From positions 2,294,001 through 2,358,000 of the forward strand of contig JAJOHG010000001.1 of NCBI GenBank assembly GCA_021029095.1: a stretch of DNA of 64,000 nt, written 5' to 3'. This stretch comes from Phellopilus nigrolimitatus. Lineage: Eukaryota > Basidiomycota > Agaricomycetes > Hymenochaetales > Hymenochaetaceae. Positions 11,839 to 24,941 of this stretch are shown in pieces (within the stretch, counting starts at the first letter, position 1; each line of letters starts with the position of its first letter). The position numbers were made by a program, and so were the translations under genes. The notes under the pieces were generated by a model. The model was not told the origin of the DNA and ran no database searches. It saw only the letters and a list, made by a program, of their open reading frames with translations.

Positions 11839-12061
11839 TTTGTCTGCGTTGGATGAGCTCTGCGGTGTTTGCAGAGCAACAGGTCGACTCCGGGTGTCGA
11901 GCGGAGTTACAGTTTCCGGAAACTCCCGAGTCGGCCGAAATTTACGCAACAAAACAAAATTAGGAGAAAATACGAGCTCGCGTTCGAATACTTACACTAT
12001 ATAAGTAGACAGAAAAGAACGACAGAACGACATAAGATAAAACACAAGATATGGTATTTTT

Positions 12062-13731
12062 TCACTGAGGCAGGCCCCAGATCCTGACCTCGCGACCTGT
12101 CGTCCCCCACACCTCCTTGCCTAAGTGACCGAACACAACATCAGACATCTCGCCGCCCTCTTCGAAGCGCGCAAGCTCATCCCAAGACTTGTGCGCGTAC
12201 GCCCTGCCCCCCTCGTTGCCAGCAATTCCGAAGAACTGAGCAGATACGTCGTACACGACCTTATTGATCTTGAAATTTTCACCGAGGTTGATCGAGTGTG
12301 CCCGCGACTGCTTGCGAAGATCCCAGATCGCGACGGACGAGGTCGAGTCCGGTGCGAGGAGGTGGTACCCATTCTCCGAAAAGGCGAGCGTCGACACGGT
12401 GAACGGCGTACCCGCCTCTGGTGTTAGCGTAGCTGCCAACGCTCCTGAACGAATATCGAAAATCTGGACCGTCGACCCCGGTGTACCCAGCGCAAGTAAA
12501 GTCCCGTCAGGATGAATAATCCCTGCGGTGTACGGGTCCTCGCCCACAGCACTTTGGAAGACAGTCGTGAAGTTCGTGAGGTCATGCACGGAGTACGTGC
12601 GATCGAGCGATGCGAGGCCCATGAGGGTTGACGTCGGATGCACAAACAGGCCGGTCACCTCGCCTTTGTGCAGCTTCACAGTCTGACGAGGCAAATATTC
12701 GCCTGACGCGGCGTCATGTGCCCACACGCGCGCGGTCTTGTCCGCGCTTGCGGAAAGCACCAGTGTCGGTGCGCCATCAGTCTCGCGCAGCGCGACGTGG
12801 TTGACGCGCTTGGTGTGCCCCTTGAGGCCTGCGAGAACTTTGTCCTCGCCGCGATCGTACAGTTGTACGATCTTGTCGTTCCCGCCCGTCGCGAATACAC
12901 CGGGCTGCGCCTTCGAGAGCGCGAGGGACGTGATGCCCGAAGGTGACGCCGCATGCAAAGAAGGAACTGTGTGAGTTGCGGTGAAAGTCTTGACCTGCGC
13001 CTGGGTCGCGTGCTCAGGAGCAGGTTTGCGCTTGCGGCGGGTAGCGGAGAGCGCCTCGTGTGTCTTGTCGATTTGAGCGACAATCTCCTTGGGAAGGCCG
13101 GGCGCCTCCTCTGCTGCCTGCTCGCTCATCTCAACGTCGCCGCCCAACGACGCAGAGGCGGCAATACCAATTGTCGCTTGGACATTCGCGAGAGCTCTTT
13201 ATATGGTATGTAAGCACAGATCAACAAAGTGTGAAGAAAATCGACGTACTCTCTGGAAGCATCCCTTTCTTTGATCAGTCTAGCCACCACCCGCGTCGCG
13301 GAGTCCTGCGCGTAGAGTGCATGCGACAGCTGCTGGCGAACGGAGTTGTACTGCTGCTTTAGCGCAAAAGTCTCGAGGACAAGCGCGTCCCACTCGTTTT
13401 GAAGGGTGTGAAGCAGCGCCGGGATGGAGGTAATAGTTGGCGGACGCGGCGGGGCAGTTTTGGGGTCTGAATTTTGTTTTAGGCACAGTTAGTGTTAGCA
13501 GAAAATAGAATAAAACCAGAAACGAAAGCAGCCTAAACCGGGGGAAGGAAAAGACGTACTGGCTTTTACAGAGACCAGATCAGCCTCGTCCAGCTTGTCT
13601 CCAGTAATGGGGTCTGTGCCGTTGTCTGTGATATACTTGGTGATCAGGCGGCGCTCGTAAACATGACCGCTTTTGCTGGATACGACCGGGTCCTGCGGGG
13701 GCTCTCCAGACAACGCGCAGAAGAACGACAT
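12062..13731 (-). CDS. PRP19: pre-mRNA-processing factor Prp19 (U-box E3 ligase, WD40)
   Basis: The N-terminus [18 protein letters not shown] followed by GHVYERRLI and DPITGD is the Prp19 U-box. Next come the coiled-coil tetramerisation region ([37 protein letters not shown]) and a C-terminal seven-bladed WD40 domain ending VRIWGLPQ. Prp19 is the core of the NineTeen complex, which stabilises U5/U6 in the activated spliceosome through K63 ubiquitination, and it also acts in DNA repair. Exons are 13731-13560, 13466-13250 and 13196-12062, giving about 507 residues, the usual length. Introns are 93 and 53 nt. It shares a 203-bp divergent promoter region with the Sgt2-like gene. Confidence 0.95.
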
Positions 13732-13934
13732 TTTGTGAGCGGCAAGGTCGAGTGTACTGAGCTAACCGTTCATCAACGCAAATGTTTGAAGTCGAACCCA
13801 AACTCGGCCGTATGATTATGTAATCAAATTCTTACACGACTGCGTTGGCTGTCCAACCTTGCTTGTCACTTCCTACTTCTGCCTTATTTTTTCTTTGGTT
13901 TTCTGAATTAATATTGGGTAAATTGGGTTCGAAA

Positions 13935-15239
13935 ATGTCGGAAAAACAGCAGCGTCTGGTACTCGCCATTATCGATTTTTTAAATCAATCTATGCAGGAT
14001 GGCACCGTCAAGCAAGATGACAAGGAAAGCCTCGAAGTAGCAGGTACGCCTGACTGTCCTCCATCTTCTCCACTTCTCCTGCGCTGAACTGTATATATGC
14101 TATAGTGCAATGTATTGCAGAGGCGTTTGACGTCAATCCGTCCGACTCACAGCAGAGAGACCGACTAAGCATCAAGCCCGCGAGCCTCACTACTCTCTTC
14201 GATCTTTTCCTCAAGACCCGCGACCGCATGAACGCTAATACCTCTCCAACCGCCCCGACGCCCTCGACTTCCTCCGCACCGCCCCCTTCAGGGACTTCCG
14301 CTGCCGACAAAGCCGAGGCGGAGAAACTCAAGGCGCAGGGCAACACTTTCATGTCCGCGAAGAACTACCCCGGCGCGATCGACGCGTACACACAAGCGAT
14401 CGCGCGCGATGCGACGAACGCAGTATATTACTCGAACCGCGCGGCTGCTTACTCGAGTCAGGGGGAACACGCAGACGCAATTGCCGATGCGGAGAAGGCC
14501 ATCGAGGTCGACCCGGCGTTTTCAAAAGCATACCATCGACTTGGGTGCGTCTCGCGAATTCTTCGTTGTATGGAAGACTATATCTGATAGAACATTTTTG
14601 ACGTCTACGAAGGCATGCACAATATTCGATTGGAGACTATTCGGCTGCTGCGTCTGCCTTCAAGCGCGGCCTTGAGATTGACCCGACGAATGCAAATCTT
14701 AAATCGGGGTTACAGAACGCCGAGGCGCGTGTTGAGTCACGTCCCACATCCCCTTCTGATCCTGCTGCAGCTCGCAGCGGACCGAGTGCAAGCGCGGGCG
14801 TGGGTGCAGGAGCAGGAGGCGGCCTGGGCGGACTGGCTAGTATGTTCGGCGGAGGGGGTGGGGGCGGGATGCCCGACCTGTCGAGCATAATGCAGAACCC
14901 AATGATGATGCAGATGGCGCAGCAGATGATGCAGAACGGCGGCCTCGAGCAGATGATGCAGAATCCCGCCGTGGCAAATATGGTGCGTAAAGTGTCGGGA
15001 AGGCAGTACTGCGCTTATTGGAATGCTATGCTGACTGCGTATCTATTCGGCATAGATGAATCGCGTTCAGTCTGGCGGAGGTATGCCGTCGATGGCTGAA
15101 ATAATGTCCGACCCCGCATTACGAGAAGTGTAAGTGCATTTACTTTATTACGTTTTTTGAAAGACACTGAGAGCACGATAGGGCAGGACAATTCATGGGC
15201 GGAGCCGGAGGCGGCGGACCGCCTGCCGGAAGTGCGTAG
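13935..15239 (+). CDS. SGT2: Sgt2/SGTA-like TPR co-chaperone
   Basis: Five exons (13935-14043, 14106-14544, 14613-14982, 15056-15129, 15182-15239) read through cleanly. The N-terminal SGTA dimerisation domain (RLVLAIIDFLNQSM) binds Get4/5. Three TPRs follow (KAQGNTFMSAKNYPGAIDAY; AVYYSNRAAAYSSQGEHADA; FSKAYHRLGHAQYSIGDYSA), which dock Hsp70/Hsp90. The C-terminus is methionine/glutamine-rich (MMMQMAQQMMQNGGLEQMMQ), the part that holds tail-anchored membrane proteins in the GET pathway. A Gly-rich linker (GGLGGLASMFGGGGGGG) precedes it. Length is close to 350 residues, as expected. Confidence 0.93.
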
Positions 15240-15501
15240 CTGTAAAGAGTTAGGATGTAAATACTAGTGCTGCGTGCGCGTATAAACACGACTGTATATT
15301 GAGTGGATATTTGGTGTGACGCGGTGACATCAGCACCGCACCGTGCCACAGTTTGTCGTGTCTTTGGCTCGGAGCTCCTGCTCGGTTCAAGTCCATACCA
15401 TCCCGTTCCCGTCATTCCCTCAACTCCATTTCCACCCTCTTTTCCTGTACACACTAACCAACCCTCATACCATCTGCGTTACCTCCTCAACGTTGTTGAC
15501 T

Positions 15502-18500
15502 ATGGCGACAAACGGTGGCGCCACCAATGGCCAGGCAGGCCTCGACGGCATAGTCGAACACGACCAGGAGAAACAAAGTGTTGCCGTCCATACTTTCGAC
15601 CCCGACGCGTCGCCGGCGCAGAAGGGTGCTGCCGCGGGTAAGGGCCGCGAGCAGATTTCCAGTGGCAAGAACGACCAACCTGGTGGGAAAGGTAAGCACT
15701 GTGCGGGATGGTGACGTCGGTGAAATCCGGGGAGAAGCGCCTCATGTTTCCGTCTTCACGATGTTTTGATAACTCAGACGGACTTTATTCTGAGCGGAGC
15801 ATGCGCGATAGCAATGGACACAGTCTATTGACGCTCTTTCTCATTCTGTCCTGCGCTTCCTTTCCCCGCAGAGTTCTTATGTGCTAATAAATATCTATTT
15901 GGTCGATTTACAGAGGTCGCGATCGCTAGTGGTCAAGGGCCTGCTATGCCGCCCACTATCACAATTACCGACGCGGACAAGGAACCCCAGCCAAGTGGCG
16001 TCCCGCCTGAGAGCTTGCCACCGAGCACAGTTCCCGGCGCACTTCCCAATGGTCCCGCACCTGCTATCCCCGAATGGTACAAAGTAGGCTGGCGCGCCGT
16101 CGGCGGCATCGACAACGCGCCCCTTACCGAGGGGGAAGAGAAAGACAAATCCGTTCTTGATATGTTCCTGAGCGAGCAGTACTACGGCACTTGGTACCAC
16201 AATGCGGCTGTGATTTTCTTCGCCGTCTTCACGTCACACTTCCTGACGCTCTTCCGCTTCGGATGGGGTTGGCTCTTTCTCGTGCTCGCGACGTGCGCGA
16301 CGTACTACTCAACTTCGATGGTCCGCGTGCGGCGGCGGGCGCGTGACGACATTCAGCGCGAACTTGTCAAGTCGCGGCTTGTCGCAGAGAACGAGTCCGC
16401 GGAGTGGATGAACCACTTCCTCGACCGCTTTTGGCTCATATACGAACCCGTTCTCTCGCAGACAATTATACAGAGCGTCGACCAGATACTCAGCATAAGC
16501 ACGCCTCCGTTCCTCGACTCTTTACGACTCTCGACATTTACGCTTGGCACGAAAGCGCCGCGTATCAATAGTGTGCGTACATGGCCGCGAACTGCGGAGG
16601 ACATCGTCACGATGGACTGGGCCTTTTCGTTCAGCCCGAATGACGTGAGCGACATGACACCGAATGAGGCGGCCAGGAAAGTCAACCCGAAAATTGTGCT
16701 CAGCATCCGTCTGGGCAAGGGTCTCGCGTCGGCAGGGATGCCCGTCCTGCTGGAAGACATGAGCTTTAGTGGTTTGATGAGAGTCAGGATGAAGCTCATG
16801 ACAACCTTCCCGCATGTGCAGATTGTTGACCTCAGTTTCATGCAAAAGCCAATTTTCGACTACGTTCTCAAACCTATCGGAGGCGACACGTTCGGCTTTG
16901 ATATCGGATTTGTGAGTAATTCTTTTACTTGGCCTTTCTTTCGCATTGCTACCTTTCTGACTATCTGCTCAGATACCCGGTCTCTCTGCTTTCATCCGAG
17001 ACATGGTGCACTCTATTCTAGGCCCAATGATGTATGACCCGAATGGTGAGCTCCGTCGTGACCTCACCATTTTGACTGTGTGCCTTACATTTTTGCAGTC
17101 TTCACCCTGAACCTTGAGCAGCTCCTATCTGGCGCACCCATCGACACGGCAATTGGCGTACTGCAGGTCACGGTCCACTCCGCGCGGGCATTGAAGGGCA
17201 CGAAGATTGGAGGAGGGACCCCCGATCCATATGTGAGCCTGAGCATCAACGCGAGGCAGGAATTGGCGAAGACAAAACACAAAGAGTCGACGTGCGTGTA
17301 CTTTTGTTTTGCGCTGATCATGATGTCATCCTGTAACTGACCCCACGGCGTCTATTTTCTATTTGCGGTTATGTCATGCGATCGACCGTCGATCAGTTTC
17401 AATCCCACTTGGAACGAGACCAAGTTCTTGCTCATCAATTCACTCACGGAGACTCTCACGCTGTCCCTATTTGACTGGAACGAGCACCGCAAAGATTCTG
17501 ATCTCGGTGCGGCATCGTTCGAGCTCAGCAAACTCAACGAAGATGCAACTCAGGAGGGCATCGAGGCCAAGGTTCTCAAGGATGGCAAGGAGCGCGGAGA
17601 GCTACGCTTCGACGTATCTTTCTACCCTGTACTGAAGCCCCAGAAGATTGACGGTGGTAAAGAGGAGGAACTTCCAGACACGAGTATGATCATATCTTTT
17701 CACCCATACTACGTTGAAGAAACTTATGCATGTTACAGAGGTCGGTATAGTCCGCCTTACGCTACACCAGGCGAAGGATCTCGATTCTACCAAAATTATG
17801 TCTGGAGACATCAATCCCTTTGCCAAGGTCTTCCTCAGCGCCAAGTCGCCCCCAATTCACTCGACTCCGAAGGTCAAACACACGCTCAACCCTATTTGGG
17901 AAAGTTCGACTGAGTTCCTATGCTCGGACAAGCACTCAAGTGTCGTAACCGTCAAGGTTGTTGATGATCGTGAATTCCTTAAAGACCCATTGATCGGGTA
18001 CCTTAGTATCAAGCTCGACGATCTTCTTGAGGCGAAGACATCCGCGAAGGACTGGTGGCCGCTCAGTGGGTGTCCGCACTGGTCGCGTGCGCATGAGCGC
18101 GGAGTGGAAGCCTCTGAGTATGGCAGGCAGCCTGCATGGGGTAGACTCATACGTACCTCCAATTGGCATCGTCCGGTTGTGGATGCAGAAGGCGACGGAT
18201 GTCAAGAACGTTGAAGCGGCGCTCGGTGGCAAGGTATGCGACATAGGAAGTTGGTCTCGTTTACTTCTTGACACTTATGAATTATTTACAGAGCGATCCT
18301 TATGTCCGTGTCCTCGTCAATAACGTCACAATGAGCAGGACTGAGGTTGTGAACAATAGTAAGCTGATTTTTGTCCGGAATGTTACTTTACTCGAACACT
18401 TATACCGTTTCCTAGACTTGAATCCTGAGTGGGATCAGATCATCTATATTCCCGTGCACACGCTCAAAGAGACAATGCTCCTTGAGTGTATGGATTACCA

Positions 18501-21073
18501 GCATCTGACCAAGGTAAGATGAGAAATAGTTGCATTAAAGTTATTGCATTTTACAGTTGTTGTGTAGGATCGCACTCTCGGTAACGTCGAGCTCAAAGTC
18601 TCCGACTTGGCGAAGAAAAGCAAGACTCCAAATTCCCTTACGCATCTACCGGAAAGAAGACCGCCGCCGACCCCATTAGACTTAATCACAACGTGTACAA
18701 GGGTAACCTTCACTACGTTGCAGAGTTTATCCCTGCTGTCGCCCTGAAAGGCGTGTCTTTCAAATCATCGGCGAATGAGATCCAGAAAGTTGAGGAAGGC
18801 GAGCAAGACGATGGCGCGTCGACATCCTCTTCAAATAATGGGGGTGAGTATACCCCCGAAGGTATCACCACGTCACATCCAGTCGGTGAAAGTACTGAGG
18901 AACATACGGGCGCGGAGGCGGAAACAGCGGCGAGCCCGACGAACACGACGAAGGCGCACACAAAAAGCAAGTCGGTTGATAGCGCAAGAACCGCTGGCAC
19001 TACAAAGACATCGGGGACCGCTGGCACGACCGGCACGATGGAGACTGCTGCATCGAGCGAACCAGAATCACCTGGCGTCGAGATGACGGATGAGGAACTG
19101 ATGACTCACCGTAAGTTCTCGTTTACTAATTTGCTCAGAATTATGCAACTAACGCTACCACTTCCGTTATGCGAACCAGAGTCGGGCATCATCGTGTTTA
19201 ACGTTCTTCGCGGACAGCTCAGCGATAAAGCGCGTTTGGAAGTCTTACTGGACTGACGGGTACTGGCCCGCATTTAGCACCGTTCGTGCGCGCAGTACGA
19301 ACGCGCAGTGGGAACACGTCGGCGAAGGTTTCATCAAGGAGCTTGACTTCGGGCGTGTCTGGTTGCGTCTCAACGAAAACGATGAGGGCGAGAAGGACGA
19401 CATCATATCGGAGTTTAAATGTGACGCGCGCGCGTTCCTTGAGCAGACTATGGTACGTTTTTTCTGATTTGTCTTCTTGAGAAAGGTTGTATGCCTAATC
19501 TTCTCACAGAAGGGGCCAGCGACGTTCACTCTACTTGACGAAAATGAGAAACGGCAATCAACTGTTGAGATCGAATGTCGCTACATGCCTGTCGACATAA
19601 CTTTGGAACCTCGCGAGAGTATCAATAGCAAGTTACTTCATTCTCACACTTAAAATGGTTGCTAAATCAGATTGATGCATGTAGACATGGGTATTGTTCG
19701 TCTTGACCTTATTGACGGCCATCAGATTCGTGGTGTTGACCGCGGAGGTACATACATTCAGACAATATACCCATTCATCGTTGCTTATTGATTTCATAAA
19801 GGAAAATCCGATCCATTCGTTGTCTTCACGCTTAACGATCAGAAGGTCTTCAAGTCTCAGACCAAAAAGAAGACGGTTACACCGGAGTGGAACGAGTCCT
19901 TCCAGCTGCAAGTGGTGAGTTCTAGTATTCTTCAATCGCAGAATTGATTTTGACTATGTTGCGAAGCCCTCTCGAGTCGGAGCTGACTTCTGGATTGAAG
20001 TTTTCGACTGGAATCAAATTGAGCAGGCAAAGAGCCTCGGAATAGGCAGAATTGAATTGGCAGACCTCGAGCCATTCGAAGCATCCGAGCGCACTGTCAA
20101 GTTATCGTCCGAGAAGCATGGGGAGCAGGGAGAGATTCGTGTCAGGTTGATGTTCACCCCGGAGATTATCGCGAAGACGCGCAAAAACACAAGCACGTTC
20201 TCGTCGGCGGGGCGCGCGATGACGCAGATTGGCGCGCTTCCACTCGGTGCGGGTAAAGGTGTTTTCCATGGTGTCGGAAAGGTTGGGAATACCATCGGTG
20301 GCGTGTTTGGCAAGGACCACGTGAAGCCTGCAGATTCGGTACCAGTTGCGGCAGAAACGGCGGGTCAGCCGCCGCAGGAGCCGCCGTCGGGGCAAATGTC
20401 AGCACCACTCGGCTCGAGCGATGCGAATGGTCATGTTTTCCCGACACAGACTGCACCAGATGGCGATGTACAGTTTGCACCTCAGCCGGGAACGCTGAAG
20501 GTTTCGGTGGTGAATGCGAAGGACTTGTCCTCGCCGGATGGCGACTTCCCTAAGCCCTATCTGGTACTTAAGGTGGGTGAGAAGGAGCATAAGACGAAGC
20601 ATGGGAGCAAGACTGTAACGCCTGAATGGTGAGAATCTTGCGTTCTATTCTGCCGAAGATAGTTACTGAAATATGCCGGAACGTTTAGGAACGAGTCGTT
20701 CTCCTTCCCAGCAGGACCTTCCACGCCAAAGCTGCATGTCAAGGTTCTTGATCACAAAACCTTAGGCAAAGATAAGCAACTCGGCGAAGCTGATGTAGAT
20801 GTGCGTAGTTCATTCATATTTCCAATTGCGACGTGCCAAACGTTCACTTTCTGCGAATAGATCTGGAACCATATCCAGCCAGGAACAGGCCCTTCGGGTG
20901 CCGATGTGCTTGTTGAGCTGCGCGAAGGGCAAGGCCTCCTGACGCTCCGTCTTCAGTTTGAAGCCCTCCCCGTGGGCAGGGCGGGATCGATGACCTCATC
21001 TATGAACAAATCTCCGTTCGGGTCGCCCTCAAGGTTTTCTCTTTCCCGGAGACCGGTCACTGAAGACTCGTAG
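15502..21073 (+). CDS. tricalbin-like ER-plasma membrane tether (SMP plus five C2 domains)
   Basis: The first exon (15502-15691) encodes a polar leader. The second (15914-16911) holds a hairpin membrane segment (AAVIFFAVFTSHFLTLF, WLFLVLATCATYYS) and the lipid-transfer SMP domain (ESAEWMNHFLDRFWLIYEP onward). At least five C2 domains follow, starting near IGVLQVTVHSARAL (17150), VGIVRLTLHQAKDL (about 17740), IGIVRLWMQKATDV (18165), MGIVRLDLIDGHQIRG (19687) and GTLKVSVVNAKDL (20490). Several keep D-P-Y/F calcium-loop motifs (TPDPYVS, SDPYVRV, SDPFVVF), while the last has KPYLVL. Family members Tcb1-3 and extended synaptotagmins tether ER to plasma membrane and move lipid. The protein has roughly 1,500 residues. 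A disordered serine/threonine-rich insert (about 18,780-19,100) separates two C2 domains. Middle exon borders are approximate. Confidence 0.92.
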
Positions 21074-21639
21074 ATTTCACATCAAGTATGATCTGATCCT
21101 GGGCAAGGCGCCTCCCTCGTTCCCACTTTTGAATGATTCACATCTCACTCATGTTTCCCACTGTGCCCTGGAAATGGTTTTGTACTTTCCGTCTTACGTT
21201 ATTATCGCTTCACTTCGGACAAGGATCTCGAGGTTAAATTCAACCTGTGTAGATAGATCATTCCCAACGCAATGTTTTTTTATTTATTTTTTCCATTCTA
21301 TTTACGATGATTTGCGTATACATCTCGCTTGACCGGAAGTGGAAGTAATTGAACGGCGAAGCGGTCATGCGTGAGTCTCCTCTCGCCTCGGCGCTGAAAT
21401 CCATAGCGCGCTTGTCGTCGCTTCAAGCACTGCCTTTCTTTTAAGTACCACCGTCTGGCTTACGGTCTCTTTTTCTCCTCTGCACTCCCTTTAAATCTTG
21501 AAGCCGGCACGATATTGACGACAACAAAAACCGCGCTCGCCCAGCCGAGTTTCTTCCCTTCCTCGCCTTTGATCTGTGACCACTCAACGTCTTGTCTGCA
21601 TGGGCCTTCCTGGTCGATCTCTAAGCAAGAAGTTTGTAA
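21074..21639. other. intergenic region, possible 5' exon of the protease
   Basis: This includes the tricalbin 3' region and the region upstream of the aspartic protease. A T-rich tract lies near 21,275-21,300. A signal-peptide exon for the protease may be hidden here, but I could not identify it. Confidence 0.35.
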
Positions 21640-24040
21640 ATGAATTCGCATTTAGCACGAGGGAATGGAAGAATGCACGTGAAGCGCGATGAGGGTGCAG
21701 GAGGGAGCGAAGGCATCATCTTGGACTTGACACTCGTCGGTGACGGAATGTATAGCGCGTGAGTTTCGCTCCCGTGCCTTGTCCCTTAGAATTCCGCCAG
21801 TCGAAATAATACTGAGCACGTCGGTCCGAAGTATCTACACGGCTCCCGTCACCGTTGGACAAGCGAACCAAACTTTACAGGTTCAGGTCGACACAGGATC
21901 CTCCGACCTCGTATGTGTCTTTCATGCCTTTATGCGTGGTCTACACGCCTATACTCACTATTCTACCGCGTAGTGGATTGCGTCCAAATCATGTTCCTCG
22001 GCACCTTGTACGAACAACAAGCCGAAGCTTTACGATCCGTCTTCGTCCACCAACGCACCCGCTACATTCGATATTTCATATTTGAGTGGTGAAGTAGACG
22101 GGCCCATTGTCTGGGACAAGTTTGTACTTGGGGGATATGAAATCGATAGCCAGGCGCTTGGTGAGTTTCGCATTATTTGACCCTGCGTTTTACTGATGAT
22201 CTACCAATTGTTTTACAAAAAGCTGCGGCATCTACTGTCGTGAACGAAACACTTGGACCTCAATTCTCAGGCATTCTCGGTCTCGCGCTCCCTAAAGACT
22301 CCGTGATAGCGAAAGACATCCCGCCTGTGACAGACAGTGTCCCAGATGGCGCAACTGTCACTTCCAACTTGTTCGGTATCACACCAGCGAGCGAGGCTCC
22401 CGCACAGTTTTTTTATTCACTTCTCCTGGGACGACCAGGCTCTTCCCGCATCCCATCCGTTCTGGGAATTGGTCGCCATCCATCAAGTGCCCTGCTCCCC
22501 GAAGGGCCGACCATCGAACCGGCAGACGTGGCTTATTCGAGTTTGCTCTCTGAATCAGACGGCATACACTTTTGGAAGGTTGAGTTGCGCGCACTGACGG
22601 TGTATGTGAATGGGACAGCGAAGAAGGTGAACATTGGACGGAGCGTGACAGGGAACATCTTTCCGGAAGCGATTCTGGACAGTGGGGTCCCGTACATTAT
22701 TTCTACGCCTGCAATTGCCAATGGTGTTTGGGGCGCTTTAGGAATAGGGCCAGCGACAGACGGGAACTGTGAGCAACCTCTCGGTTTCATTTTCCAAGTC
22801 GAATTACTGATACGTTTATGCAGACTACGTTCCTTGCACGACGCCTCTCAACATGACCGTGACATTGGACGACCGATCAGAGATTCCGCTCCACCCGCTT
22901 GACTTGAGTGCAGTTTCTCTTACAGACACGTCTAACCCGATGTGTGTTGGCCTCGTGCAGCAAAGTAGCTCTCTCGAAAATGCCCTTGGTCTTGGCGACA
23001 TTATTCTAGGTGTTCCATTCCTTCGCAGCGTTTACACTGTGATGACATACGAGTCGGTGTCTTCCGGCGGTATCGTAGGTAATGGGAAGAGAGCAGTGAA
23101 GAGGGACGACATCGAGCCCCGTCTTGGATTGCTCAATCTGACGAACCCTGCGACGGCACTCGATGAATTCAACACCGTGCGCGTGTTGAACCAGCCGCTG
23201 GATGGGAATAATTCGAACAAGTCTCCAAACTCTCCGGGTCATGGTCTACCCGTAGGGCTCGATGTCCTTTTTGGCTTGATTGGATTTGCCGTCCTGTGTG
23301 CTGTGCTCTTTGTTGCGCGCTGGCTTTATATGCGCCGTCTCCTCAAGGCCAGCACGGCAAGCCTGGTGCAAGACCAAAGGGAGGACGGCAAGGATGCTTT
23401 CGTGCTGACGGAGTACCACGGCATCCCTCCATTCCGGTCGCATAGCGCAATACCATCCGAAGACACGCAACGTACACTCCACGATCCATTTTCAAGACTT
23501 GATGCGAAGTACGACTCGATAATATCGGCACACACTAAAGTAGGGAGTGACGGTGAAGATGAATTCGGCTACCGACAGAAAAAGATTGCGGATGGAGAAT
23601 ACAGAGAATCTCGAACAATTGGAGACTCAAACTGGGATTCTCACACCTCGTGGATTGATGCGTATCCAGAACACCTGCCTGCCTTGCACGGGGAATGGCG
23701 GCCGCCGACGCACGAACGCTCGTACAGCAGCTCGTCTACGCAATCCAACGCGCCATCTGCGCCGCTGCTGAACTCGCTTGACCCTCTCGAACGGGAAGTT
23801 GATGAGTTCGGGGTAGGACTGGGGATGGCCGGCGTGGGGACGGCGCGGCGCGGTAGCGTTCTCGACGACGACCTCACGCTGGACATGCGCCATTCTCGGA
23901 TCGGCAGCGACAGCAGCAGCAGCAGCATCAGCCCTCAATCCAGTCGACCTAGGCCTCGACCTCGGCCCGGCCGTTTGCCTTCTGGGCCACGCCCTTCCAG
24001 CACGATGTCGCGTGTTATCAATGCGGACGAATTATCATAA
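21640..24040 (+). CDS. membrane-anchored pepsin-like aspartic protease (family A1)
   Basis: The mature domain starts near the KRDEG processing-like site. The first catalytic motif is VDTGSSDLW, with the W supplied after an intron (21913-21973). The flap region YLSGEVDGPIVWD and the second catalytic motif ILDSGVPYI follow. The second motif is DSG rather than DTG, which is tolerated in A1 enzymes. After the protease domain there is a transmembrane helix (VLFGLIGFAVLCAVLFVARW, about 23,263-23,325) with basic residues after it and a serine-rich cytosolic tail of about 230 residues ending at TAA 24038. This architecture is like yapsin-type or other plasma-membrane aspartic proteases, but with a true TM helix instead of a GPI signal. 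The start is uncertain: 21640 and 21673 are in frame, but neither gives a signal peptide, so an upstream exon is likely. Intron 21760-21829 joins MYSA to IYTAPVTVGQ. Confidence 0.85.
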
Positions 24041-24941
24041 TACGGTTAACTGTAAATAAAACCAAAAAGGTGATATGTGCTATCATCCCCCACTCCCCAG
24101 CCTTGCACGTCTTGTTTCATCTGTATCCTTTTACATACCAATTACTCCGGGACTTTGTCGGACAGCGCATCCACCTACGCTCACTGTTTCCTCACTTATA
24201 TCCGATCTTCCCTCGCAGATTTTTCCTATACCTATCTCTATCGTCTTTTGCATGGATCATCGTAATCAATGTGTTGATATTATCTCGTGTATCCTTAATT
24301 ACAGGCGCCTTTCTGCTAGCGCTACTTTTTTTGCCGTGCTCGCTCTTGTTCTTCAGTAGTGACCATTAACCTCACATATTTGACCTTGTTTCCTGCTTGA
24401 CTTGGTTCCAAATCAAGTGTGACCGATGTAATTTTGAACTCTAGTTTGCAGCTAAACCTCGAAGGGAAGAAATCATGTTAATACTTTGTAAGGCAGATAT
24501 CTGGGGATGTTTGATCTGTAATATGTACATGTACGTCGTTCCTGCGCTGATGGTTGAAAGGTCCCGCGAGCTAGTCTCTCCCTTTGCTGCAATCGACAAC
24601 TTTTAATGTTTAAAAGAATCGAATTCTCCACAAAGATATCTTCGGCATAAGTTCGAGCTGACTTGAAGCCTACTATCAACTACCTATCTGCACATATGTA
24701 CATAACCCCCTGCTCGATGCGGGTTAGCCACTCGCGGCGGCGAAGCGTTTGGTCCGTCAAAAAGATGCAATGATGATTAAAAATGCATGTGGCGATTAGT
24801 ATTACACGTTCAGCCCCCATCAGATGTTCTCTTGAAGTCCAACCATCACCATTGTCGTTTTGTCGCATTACACCTGAGCTTAGCCTATTTATTAGGTATC
24901 CGTCGGAACCCTCACTGCTTAAACGCACACCTCTGCCGAGT
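24041..24941. other. intergenic region
   Basis: About 900 bp, pyrimidine-rich at the start (3' region of the protease), then the AT-rich promoter side of the JmjC-like gene. An ATG at 24783 is in frame with that gene and would lengthen it by 53 residues. No repeat, RNA or other conserved ORF was seen. Confidence 0.4.

Noticed and set aside
11839..11952. The upstream start of the OSCP ORF
   Set aside because: The mitochondrial presequence starts at 11838; the extra residues include acidic positions unlike a presequence.
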